Assembly (NCBI GenBank): GCA_023481105.1
Contig: JAMCWK010000025.1
Coordinates: 1-45,927, forward strand
From: Acidobacteriota bacterium
GTDB taxonomy: Bacteria; Acidobacteriota; Terriglobia; Acidiferrales; UBA7541
DNA length: 45,927 bases
Direction of reading: 5' to 3'
Shown here: piece after piece, positions 17,422 through 24,717 of the stretch
Layout: each line of letters begins with the position of its first letter
Position numbering within the stretch: the first letter of the stretch is position 1
Made by a program: the position numbers and the translations under genes
The notes under the pieces: generated by a model
The model's input: only the letters and a program-made list of their open reading frames with translations
What the model was told of the DNA's origin: nothing
Database searches by the model: none

Positions 17422-17475
17422 TCGCTCACGGCATTCGATCATTTCTGTTGGACGGCCGCAGCGGAGGTTTCTGCG

Positions 17476-18000
17476 ATGAAGATATCCGTCTTTGTTGGCA
17501 CAAGTGTTGACGGCTTCATTGCGCGACGCAACGGCGACCTCGATTTTCTTCCACCATGCGGCGGCGAACCACACGGTTATGAAGAGTTCTTTGCCAGCGT
17601 CGATGCTCTGGTAATCGGTCGCAACACATTTGACAAGGTACTCACGTTTGAAACGTGGCCGTATGGCAAAAAGCGCGTCGTGGTTTTGAGCAGCCGTCCA
17701 GTGAATTTGTCCGCAGCGATTGGAGGCGTTGTGGAACAGATGTGCGGACTTCCCGCGGAGATTGTATCGCAACTCGCGGCCAGCGGCGTGCGGCATGTTT
17801 ATGTGGACGGAGGAATCACGATTCAGAAGTTTCTGCGCGCGGGGCTTGTGCATCGCCTCATCATCACGCGCGTGCCGGTGCTCATCGGAGAGGGAATTCC
17901 GCTTTTCGGCTCTCTGCCGCGCGATGTGCGGCTACGTCACGTCACGACACGGCACTATCCGAGCGGCTTGGTGCAGAGCGAATACCATCTCGCGACATGA
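17476..18000 (+). CDS. Dihydrofolate-reductase/RibD C-terminal-domain family protein
   Basis: A 174-residue protein of the RibD-C/DHFR-like fold, NADPH-dependent reductases of mostly unknown substrate (YyaP/YwjB type). Family marks: MKISVFVGTSVDGFIAR at the start, LVIGRNTFDKVLTF, VVVLSSRP, HVYVDGGITIQKFL and IITRVPVLIGEGIPLFG. It is not a classical FolA. GGAGG lies nine bases upstream of the ATG. It follows recA by 54 bases on the same strand and might be read from the recA transcript, but there is no functional link. Confidence 0.85.
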   Translation: MKISVFVGTSVDGFIARRNGDLDFLPPCGGEPHGYEEFFASVDALVIGRNTFDKVLTFETWPYGKKRVVVLSSRPVNLSAAIGGVVEQMCGLPAEIVSQLAASGVRHVYVDGGITIQKFLRAGLVHRLIITRVPVLIGEGIPLFGSLPRDVRLRHVTTRHYPSGLVQSEYHLAT

Positions 18001-18213
18001 CCCAGCATCGCGCAGCAACTTTGGCAGCTGGCCACTAGTACCCGGCCTTTATTCTTCACCTTCTCTTCGTGGTACTCGATGTTCGCAACGGTTACCCCTA
18101 ATTTTTGTGCGCGGCGATTCGCGCTTGCGCCGCTTGCGCCGCCTCCCGTACAATCGGTTGCGCGTACTCAGTTTGACGAAACGACTCTCGACCAGCAGCG
18201 TCTAATTATCCGA

Positions 18214-19359
18214 ATGAGGCGATTGCCCAATCTTCGAAAGTGCATGGCGATATTGCTGGCTCTTTTTCTGCTGGATGGATCCGCCTCGTTTAGCGGCGCT
18301 CGCCCCGCGCCCGCGCAGAGCAAGAGCAAGCAGTCCAAGGCGCCCTCCAAGTCGTCGAAAGCGACGACCCGCAAACCCGCGCCGCGAAAATCGCGCTATG
18401 GAATTCCCACTTACGCGGATTCAACGAAAGACGACATCCCCGAATTTGACGATCCGCAGGTGCGCCAGGCGGCGGTCTCCGCTCTGGGACGTTTTAACGG
18501 CGCGGTGGTCGTGGTGGATCCCAACAACGGCCGCGTGCTTTCCATCGTGAATCAGCGCCTCGCGTTCTCCGAAGGCTTCCAGCCGTGCTCCACGTTTAAG
18601 CCGGTCGTGGGCATCGCCGCACTGGAGAAAGGCATCATCACGCGCGACACCATGCTGCCGGTGGCCCGCCGCCGCTATCTGAACCTCACGGAAGCGCTGG
18701 CGCATTCCAACAACCGCTTCTTCGAAGCGCTCGGCAAACAGATGGGCTTTGAAACCGTTTCGCACTACGGAAAACTTTTCGGTCTAGGCGAAGCGGCCGG
18801 CTACAACATTTTCGAGGAGCATCCCGGGCTGTTTCCGGAGAAACCGCCGCAGTATGGCGGAGTCGCGCGCATGTCCAGTTTTGGCGAAGGCATTCACATC
18901 ACGCCGTTGCAACTCGCCTCCATCGGCGCGACGCTGGCCAACGGCGGCACGGTGTACTACCTCCAATATCCGCGCACGGAGGAAGAGCGCCGCAACTTCG
19001 CCCCAATGGTGAAGCGCAAGCTAGACATTGCAGCCTATCTGCCGGACGTGCGCGAAGGGATGCTAGCCGCGGTGCTGTATGGCACGGGACGCTCGGCCTT
19101 CGATCCCTACGGAGAGCAGACGCTGGGCAAAACGGGCACCTGCTCCGATCAAGGCTCGCGGCTGGGCTGGTTTGTTTCCTATTCCGATCAGGTGAATCCG
19201 CGGCTGGTGGTGGCCGTGCTGCTGCGCGGGCGCAGCCGCGTGATTAACGGCAATACTGCGGCCGATGTCGCAGGCCGCGTGTTCACACGCCTGCACGAGC
19301 AGAACTTTTTCGCGGACGTTTCCGCCGGTGCTCAGGCGGTCCCTTCCGGCTCGCACTGA
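18214..19359 (+). CDS. Secreted penicillin-binding transpeptidase
   Basis: Peptidoglycan transpeptidase (class D beta-lactamase/PBP2-type domain). After an N-terminal signal or anchor (MAILLALFLLDGSASF) comes a Lys/Ser/Pro-rich, very basic linker (about 35-60) and the catalytic domain: STFK with active Ser126 (numbered from 18214), SNN in AHSNNRFFEALGK, and KTGT in LGKTGTCSDQG. The protein has no N-terminal PBP dimerisation module, so it is short for a class B PBP. The frame is open from 18079; I prefer 18214 because it puts the hydrophobic segment near the N-terminus, but no start here has a clear ribosome binding site. It is convergent with the PAS gene, 13 bases away. Confidence 0.85.
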   Translation: MRRLPNLRKCMAILLALFLLDGSASFSGARPAPAQSKSKQSKAPSKSSKATTRKPAPRKSRYGIPTYADSTKDDIPEFDDPQVRQAAVSALGRFNGAVVVVDPNNGRVLSIVNQRLAFSEGFQPCSTFKPVVGIAALEKGIITRDTMLPVARRRYLNLTEALAHSNNRFFEALGKQMGFETVSHYGKLFGLGEAAGYNIFEEHPGLFPEKPPQYGGVARMSSFGEGIHITPLQLASIGATLANGGTVYYLQYPRTEEERRNFAPMVKRKLDIAAYLPDVREGMLAAVLYGTGRSAFDPYGEQTLGKTGTCSDQGSRLGWFVSYSDQVNPRLVVAVLLRGRSRVINGNTAADVAGRVFTRLHEQNFFADVSAGAQAVPSGSH

Positions 19360-19372
19360 TCCCGCCGCAAAT

Positions 19373-20584
19373 TCAGCTCAATCCTTCGCGCCGGCGGTAT
19401 TCCACGAGACATTCCGGGCAAAACGTGTGGCTCACCTGGGCATCGGAATGTGCCGCCACAAATTGGTCCAGGCGTTCCCAATCGCCGTGGCCGTGCTCGA
19501 CACCCTCATCGTTGCGGATCTTCCCGCACACGCAACACACCGGCAAGATCAGCTCGTACATTTTCAAGCGATGCCGATCGGTGATGTCCTGGATCACCGC
19601 CAGACTTGCCGGCTTGCCTTCGTACACGATGCGCGTGGCGTGAACCAAGGCCGGAAAGCTGGTGCCGTCTCGACGCAGACGGTGGACTTCGTACTCCGCG
19701 GGAACCATTTCACCTGCGGCGCGGCGGCGGTAGTATTCCCGCACTCGCTCACGGTCGTCAGGTGTGATTTGCGCCAACACGTCTCCGAACGCAAGCTCGT
19801 CCTGCACATGTTCAAAGCCGTGCAAGTGCGCATCCGCCGGGTTGACGAACACGAGCCGCCCTTCGTGGATGACTCGCACTGCCACGGGCAAATCTTCAAG
19901 GAGGTCGTGGAGCCGCTTTTCGCTCGTGCGGATTGCTTCTTCAGCCTGCTTGCGCTCCGTAATGTCCCGCGCCACAATCACAAATTGCACTTCTCCGTTG
20001 CCCGCCAGCTCGCTGACAGAAATTTCGATTGGGAAGCGCTCCCCGTCGCTGCGAAGTCCTGCGAATTCCTTCACTCCCTGCCCGATGACGCTGCCTTTCC
20101 GCCCCTGCAGGTGCGCGGTTACGCCCTCGCGGAATTCCTTCCGGAGATCCAGCGGCAAGAGTGACTCCATTTGCAGCCCCTGCAAACCGCCGGGGTCAAA
20201 GCCATGCATGCGCTCGAAAGCCGTATTGGCGAAACGGATCTTTCGATCACTCCCGAAAATCACGATGCCGTCCTGGGCCACCTGGGCAATCGTCTGAAAG
20301 CGGGATTCCGCCGCCGCGGCCGCGTGCGCTGCCGCCAGGCGTGTCACCGGCCGCAGAATCACGGCATAGAGCGCCGGAAGAGCAATCGCAGCAAGCACCA
20401 CCGTGTCCAGGAACGCCAGCCAAATGGTAATCGGCTCGCCGCTGACTTCCAGTAAGAGCATGACGCTGAGTTCGGTCAGCGCCACCACCAGGATGCTGCG
20501 CCACAGAATCGTCGCCACCGATTGCACGATGGCAAGCCGCGCGGCACCCTCAGAGGCTGAACGGCGACTTACTTCGGCTTGCAT
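19373..20584 (-). CDS. Membrane PAS-domain sensor without output domain, C-terminal Cys-rich module (paralog A)
   Basis: A 403-residue protein: two membrane helices (about 22-48 and 56-78), then two PAS domains (about 95-210, ending VIVARDITERKQAEEA, and about 222-335, ending AVIQDITDRHRLKM). The C-terminal 60 residues carry LPVCCVCGKIRND ... GDWERLDQF ... HTFCPECLVEYRR, four or five cysteines plus His in the arrangement of a zinc-binding knuckle. This module is known at the ends of some bacterial PAS proteins. There is no histidine kinase, GGDEF, EAL or phosphatase domain, so signal output must pass through another protein. GGGAG precedes the ATG. It is a tandem paralog of the gene at 20684. 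Confidence 0.85.
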   Translation of the reverse strand: MQAEVSRRSASEGAARLAIVQSVATILWRSILVVALTELSVMLLLEVSGEPITIWLAFLDTVVLAAIALPALYAVILRPVTRLAAAHAAAAAESRFQTIAQVAQDGIVIFGSDRKIRFANTAFERMHGFDPGGLQGLQMESLLPLDLRKEFREGVTAHLQGRKGSVIGQGVKEFAGLRSDGERFPIEISVSELAGNGEVQFVIVARDITERKQAEEAIRTSEKRLHDLLEDLPVAVRVIHEGRLVFVNPADAHLHGFEHVQDELAFGDVLAQITPDDRERVREYYRRRAAGEMVPAEYEVHRLRRDGTSFPALVHATRIVYEGKPASLAVIQDITDRHRLKMYELILPVCCVCGKIRNDEGVEHGHGDWERLDQFVAAHSDAQVSHTFCPECLVEYRRREGLS

Positions 20585-20683
20585 AAAGCGCTCCCTGCGA
20601 TTCCAGTTTTGCTTCTTCTACGATCCATGGTTGGAAGGCGAACGCCCAAAGTTTTTCAATGGCACGCCACGCGCGACAAAACC

Positions 20684-21892
20684 CTATCCCAGTCCCTGCT
20701 CTTTTCGGTATCGCGCCAGGCACTCCGGGCAAAAGGTATGCGTCAACTGCGCATCGAAGTGCCTGGAGATGTAGCGGTCCAGGCGGTCCCAGCCGCCCTG
20801 GCCGGAAGCGACGTCGTGGTCGTCGCGGATTTTTCCGCAGACGCAGCAGATCGGCAACAACTGTTCGTAGAGTTTCAGTTTCTTCCGCTCGGTGATGTCC
20901 TGGTAGATTCCGTACGCGCCTTGTACTTGCTGTCCGATGATCAGCGGCACGCCATGGATTTCCACGTCCACCAAACTCCCATCCTTCCGCCGGCGGCGAG
21001 AAATCAAATGGGCTACCTGTCCTTGCAGATTGCTTTCGGTCATCCCCAAGGCTTCCGCCTTCAACTCATCGGAAGCAACCAGGGAGTCTATTTCCATGCC
21101 TGCAATCTCTGCGCTGCGAAACTGAAACAGTTCTTCGAAGGCCGGGTTGCACAGCTGCACCCGCCGTTGCTTGTCGAGCACCACGATGGCCATGGGGCTG
21201 TTGGCGAGCAAGGCGTTCAGGCGCGCAGTACGTTCCTGGATTTCATGTTCCGCAGATTTTCGCGTGCCGATATCCCGTAATACGGCCACAAACAGCGACT
21301 CGTTGTGCTCGCGCAGCTCGCTGACGCGCACTTCGGCGGGAAAGCGGCCGCCGTCGTTGCGCAACAGCACCAGCTCAATCGTGCCCATGCTGCTCAACAC
21401 GCGTTCGCCGGTTTCAAGGAATCGCCGGTGGGCGTCCAGCAAGAATGGCTTGGATTCTTCGGAAAGGACGGATTCGATGGAAAGCGTTTCCCATGCGCGC
21501 GGTCCGAGACCGAACATCTTTTCCGTGGCCCGGTTGGCGAAGTGGACTTTCCAGTTCGCATCCAAAATGACGATGGCATCGCCCGCCGCGTGGGCGATGG
21601 CCTGAAAGCGGGCCTCTGCCGAGGCCGCTGCGTGCCGAGCCGCCAATTCGCTTAGCGGGCGATGCGTGGTCGCATAGAGGACCGGTAAGGCGATGGCGAT
21701 GGACAAAAGGGCTTCAATGATCTCGTAAGAGACGCCATATGGAATTCCAAGGACGGGAATGGTCAGGCTGCCGAGGAATTCGGCAGCTAACATCACTAAG
21801 ATGGCCCGGAGCACGATTCCCAAGGTCGAGCGCGCCACAGCGAGGTGTGCGCCAGCCTGTGCTGCGTTTAGCGGCCTATCTCTTTGCGCCAT
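20684..21892 (-). CDS. Membrane PAS-domain sensor without output domain, C-terminal Cys-rich module (paralog B)
   Basis: A 402-residue paralog of the gene at 19373 with the same order: two membrane helices (about 25-50 and 58-76), PAS 1 (about 92-210; FVAVLRDIGTRKSAEHE), PAS 2 (about 222-335; GIYQDITERKKLKL) and the C-terminal knuckle LPICCVCGKIRDD ... GGWDRLDRYI ... HTFCPECLARYRK. The pair is co-directional with 99 bases between them, B first, so both may be read from one transcript. The knuckle and membrane parts are better conserved between the two than the PAS cores, which fits different ligands feeding the same kind of output. No cofactor-binding residue can be named with confidence. Confidence 0.85.
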   Translation of the reverse strand: MAQRDRPLNAAQAGAHLAVARSTLGIVLRAILVMLAAEFLGSLTIPVLGIPYGVSYEIIEALLSIAIALPVLYATTHRPLSELAARHAAASAEARFQAIAHAAGDAIVILDANWKVHFANRATEKMFGLGPRAWETLSIESVLSEESKPFLLDAHRRFLETGERVLSSMGTIELVLLRNDGGRFPAEVRVSELREHNESLFVAVLRDIGTRKSAEHEIQERTARLNALLANSPMAIVVLDKQRRVQLCNPAFEELFQFRSAEIAGMEIDSLVASDELKAEALGMTESNLQGQVAHLISRRRRKDGSLVDVEIHGVPLIIGQQVQGAYGIYQDITERKKLKLYEQLLPICCVCGKIRDDHDVASGQGGWDRLDRYISRHFDAQLTHTFCPECLARYRKEQGLG

Positions 21893-22296
21893 AGTTTTCG
21901 CCCCGGCTGATTTGCGCGCTCGCGTAACTCGGCGTCAGACGAGTCAATCTCCACATTATGGCCGACATTGAGTTCTCACGCACGGATTTCGTCCCAATTT
22001 GGGATGTTGGCACACCGATCCTGCACGACCTCCTCAATTGGCCCTTCATCTCCTTAGGAGACTTTCGTCCCATCCAGACCTTGTGCATTTTCTCTGCCAT
22101 CGGATCGTCTGTGGCCTTGGCATGTATGTCCTGGTGTCAAGTCCAGATGTTGATGAGAAGGCTGCACAGTGTCACTTTCCCGCTGGACGGGGAATCCTAC
22201 TTGGGTCACAACTCAATCTGAGCTATCCTGCAAGATCGCTTTCGCGTTCCAAAACGAACAGGGTGCCGGAAGCGGGCATGCAGTTCTGGGGGATTC
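21893..22296. other. 404-bp divergent gap with a promoter but no confident gene
   Basis: The gap separates the minus-strand PAS gene from the plus-strand M23 gene. A plus-strand frame (21958-22221, 87 codons) and a minus-strand frame (21876-22100) are open, but neither has a ribosome binding site or recognisable protein character. The only site I can support is the promoter at 22201-22229. Confidence 0.5.
22201..22229 (+). promoter_or_regulatory. Sigma70-like promoter for the M23 peptidase gene
   Basis: TTGGGT (22201-22206), 17-bp spacer, TATCCT (22224-22229). Transcription would start near 22236, about 60 nt before the TTG start codon. Confidence 0.55.
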
Positions 22297-23580
22297 TTGC
22301 GACGTCGCTTGCTGATGATCGTGGTTGCGCTGGGCGTTCCCGGCTTTACGCTATTGGCCTATCTGTCTAGCTCGCATTCCTCCTTTCAGCAGCAACTCGC
22401 CCAGCAGATTGCGCTGGCCCGCGATGAAGCGCCGCTCATTGCCGCGCAGGCGCCGCATTTTTCCGAGCACGCGGTTCCCACCGGACTGAACGTTACCGAC
22501 TTACTTCAGGGGATGGGCGTCGCGCGCGCGACCGTGCTGGCAGTGGTGGACGCCGCACGGCCTGTTTACGATCTCGCGCGCCTTCGCGCCGGCAACCAGA
22601 TGGTTGTCGCGCGCACTATCGCCGGCGACCTGCTCTCTCTGCGCTACCAGATTGATCCCGACCGCATGCTGTGGGTCTTCTCGCAGGGCGACGAGTTTCG
22701 GGCAGAAATCAAAGAGATTCCTTCGACGGTCGAGGTGGTGCGCATCGAAGGAGAAATCCGCGATTCGCTCTTCAATGCTGTGGAAGACGCTGGCGAGCGC
22801 GCGGAGCTGGCCATCCGCCTCTCCGAAATTTTCGGCTGGGATTTGGACTTCTACACCGACCCACGCAAGGGCGACACGTTTCGCGTGGTCGTCGAGAAGC
22901 GCATCTACTCCAACGGCCAGCCCGCCTCGTATGGCAAACTTTTTGCCGCCGAGTACAACAACGCCGGCACGCCGTATCAGGCAGTGCTCTTCCGCGATCC
23001 CGACGGGCGCACGGCGTATTACGCGCCGGACGGCAAGTCGCTGCAAAAAGCGTTTCTACGCTCGCCGCTGAAATTCAGCGCGCCGATTACCTCGCGCTTC
23101 AGCAGAAGCCGCTTCCATCCCGTCCTGAAAATCCGCCGCCCACATCTGGGCATTGACTACGCTGCGCCGACGGGCGCGCCCGTGCAATCAATCGGCAACG
23201 GCCGCGTCGTTTTCGCCGGACGCAACGGCGGCGCGGGCAACATGGTGCACATCAAGCACACCAACGGTTACGAAACGATGTACATGCACCTCTCGCGAAT
23301 TCTCGTGCGCAACGGCGCGCATGTCGAGCAGGGCGAACGCATCGGCCTCGTCGGCAAGACCGGCCTGGCCACCGGCCCGCATCTCGATTTCCGAATTCTT
23401 CAGCACGGCGCGTATCGCAATTTCGAAGCGCTGCGCTTGCCGCCGGCGAATCCCGTTGGCAAACGCGACATGGCTGACTTCCTCGCCGTCCGCGACCGCT
23501 GGGTTCCGCTGCTCCATGCCGATGTCACACAGTTCGCTCAAGCTATTGCGCAAACCTCCACTGCTCCCTCTGGCCGCTAG
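22297..23580 (+). CDS. M23-family peptidoglycan endopeptidase
   Basis: A 427-residue membrane-anchored or exported metallopeptidase that probably cuts peptidoglycan cross-bridges. One N-terminal hydrophobic helix is followed by a long non-catalytic region (about 60-270) and the M23 domain. Zinc ligands His283 and Asp287 lie in RPHLGIDYAAP; YMHLSRILVRNG and TGLATGPHLDFRI follow. In the last motif the usual HxH reads His362-Leu-Asp364: the residue that is normally a zinc-binding His is Asp. This is known in some M23 proteins, and activity may be altered. The start is TTG, supported by GGGGGA five bases upstream; ATG at 22312 would be the alternative. Confidence 0.88.
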   Translation: MRRRLLMIVVALGVPGFTLLAYLSSSHSSFQQQLAQQIALARDEAPLIAAQAPHFSEHAVPTGLNVTDLLQGMGVARATVLAVVDAARPVYDLARLRAGNQMVVARTIAGDLLSLRYQIDPDRMLWVFSQGDEFRAEIKEIPSTVEVVRIEGEIRDSLFNAVEDAGERAELAIRLSEIFGWDLDFYTDPRKGDTFRVVVEKRIYSNGQPASYGKLFAAEYNNAGTPYQAVLFRDPDGRTAYYAPDGKSLQKAFLRSPLKFSAPITSRFSRSRFHPVLKIRRPHLGIDYAAPTGAPVQSIGNGRVVFAGRNGGAGNMVHIKHTNGYETMYMHLSRILVRNGAHVEQGERIGLVGKTGLATGPHLDFRILQHGAYRNFEALRLPPANPVGKRDMADFLAVRDRWVPLLHADVTQFAQAIAQTSTAPSGR

Positions 23581-23600
23581 TCGATAGGCAAATTACGCGC

Positions 23601-23636
23601 AAAAAACAAAAAGGGCGCCCGACTGCGCGGACGCCC
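23601..23636 (-). terminator. Rho-independent terminator of korB
   Basis: On the minus strand GGGCGTCCG-CGCAGT-CGGGCGCCC forms a 9-bp stem with one U-G pair, followed by TTTTTGTTTTTT. It lies about 58 bases beyond the korB stop, after the AACTGAA repeat array. Confidence 0.8.
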
Positions 23637-23657
23637 CTCTGATTACTGATAGCAGAC

Positions 23658-23692
23658 AACTGAAAACTGAAAACTGAAAACTGAAAACTGAA
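23658..23692. repeat. Five perfect tandem AACTGAA heptamers at the korB stop
   Basis: Five exact 7-bp units followed by a broken sixth (AACTACT) that supplies the korB stop codon on the minus strand. Upstream units (ACTGATAGCAGAC) are degenerate relatives. Such runs mutate by slippage. Confidence 0.9.
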
Positions 23693-23694
23693 AA

Positions 23695-24717
23695 CTACTT
23701 CACTTCCCAGGTATCGCCCTGGCGCAGCAGCTTGGCGAGGTCGCCTTTGCCGCGCTTGGCGGTGACTTCGCGGATTTGCTCGGCGATGCGGTCTTCGTAC
23801 CGCGGAGCGTCCACCGCGCGAAGCACGCCTATGGGCGTGGGGAATCCCGGCGTGGAGTCCATGCGCGAGAGCAGGAATGCATACGCCGGATTGTGATTTT
23901 TTTCGTCGTGGACGATGAGGTCCTTCTCGGCGATGCCGTTTCCGAGCTGCACGACTTCCAGCTCGAGGCCGTTCATACGGATGCCCTTGTCTTTGTTCTT
24001 GCCGAAGATGAGCGGCTTGCCGTGCTCGATTGCGATGATGTGGTCCTCGCGCACTTCTTTTTCGGTCAGGCTTTCCCACGCGCCGTCGTTGAAGATATTG
24101 CAGTTCTGCATGATCTCAATGAACGAGGAACCCTTGTGCGCGGCCGCGCGCTTCACCGTGGCCTTCAGGTGCGGCTGGAACACGTCCACCGAGCGCGCCA
24201 CAAATGTTGCGTCGGCGCCGAGCGCAAGGGAAAGTGGATAAAACGGGCGATCCGCCGAGCCGAATGGCGTGGACTTCGACTTCTTCCCGATTTCCGACGT
24301 CGGCGAATACTGTCCTTTGGTGAGGCCGTAGATGCGGTTGTTGAACATGAGCACCTTGATGCCCACGTTGCGACGCAGCATGTGAATCGTGTGGTTGCCG
24401 CCGATAGACAGCGAATCGCCGTCGCCGGTGGCCACCCACACTTCCAGCTCGGGGTGCGCGATTTTTACGCCCGTGGCCACCGCCGGCGCGCGCCCGTGAA
24501 TGCTGTGGAAGCCGTAGGTGTTCATGTAGTACGGAAAGCGGCTGGAGCAGCCGATGCCCGACACAATCACAAATTTTTCCTTGGGAATCCCCAGCTCCGG
24601 AAACACCGACTGCACCGCGGACAGAATCGCGTAGTCGCCGCAGCCCGGGCACCAGCGGACTTCCTGGTCCGTCTGAAAATCCTTCTTCGTGTAAACGGGA
24701 AGCGTTTCCGTGCTCAT
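23695..24717 (-). CDS. korB: 2-Oxoacid:ferredoxin oxidoreductase, beta subunit
   Basis: Thiamine-pyrophosphate subunit that decarboxylates a 2-oxoacid (probably 2-oxoglutarate) to acyl-CoA with reduction of ferredoxin. The 340-residue protein has the marks of the two-subunit Kor/For family: WCPGCGDYAILSA near the N-terminus (two of the cluster cysteines), GIGCSSRFPYY with a third cysteine, the TPP motif GDGDSLSIGGNH and NNRIYGLTKGQYSPTS. Its start overlaps the korA stop by four bases (ATGA type), so the two are coupled. It is followed by a clear terminator, making korA-korB a two-gene operon. Confidence 0.93.
   Translation of the reverse strand: MSTETLPVYTKKDFQTDQEVRWCPGCGDYAILSAVQSVFPELGIPKEKFVIVSGIGCSSRFPYYMNTYGFHSIHGRAPAVATGVKIAHPELEVWVATGDGDSLSIGGNHTIHMLRRNVGIKVLMFNNRIYGLTKGQYSPTSEIGKKSKSTPFGSADRPFYPLSLALGADATFVARSVDVFQPHLKATVKRAAAHKGSSFIEIMQNCNIFNDGAWESLTEKEVREDHIIAIEHGKPLIFGKNKDKGIRMNGLELEVVQLGNGIAEKDLIVHDEKNHNPAYAFLLSRMDSTPGFPTPIGVLRAVDAPRYEDRIAEQIREVTAKRGKGDLAKLLRQGDTWEVK

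Noticed and set aside
17476-18000. Classical dihydrofolate reductase (folA)
   Set aside because: The motifs are those of the RibD C-terminal/YyaP group; the FolA substrate-binding residues and thyA neighbour are missing.
23658-23692. CRISPR-like array
   Set aside because: The repeat unit is 7 bp with no spacers and no cas gene nearby; it is a simple tandem repeat.
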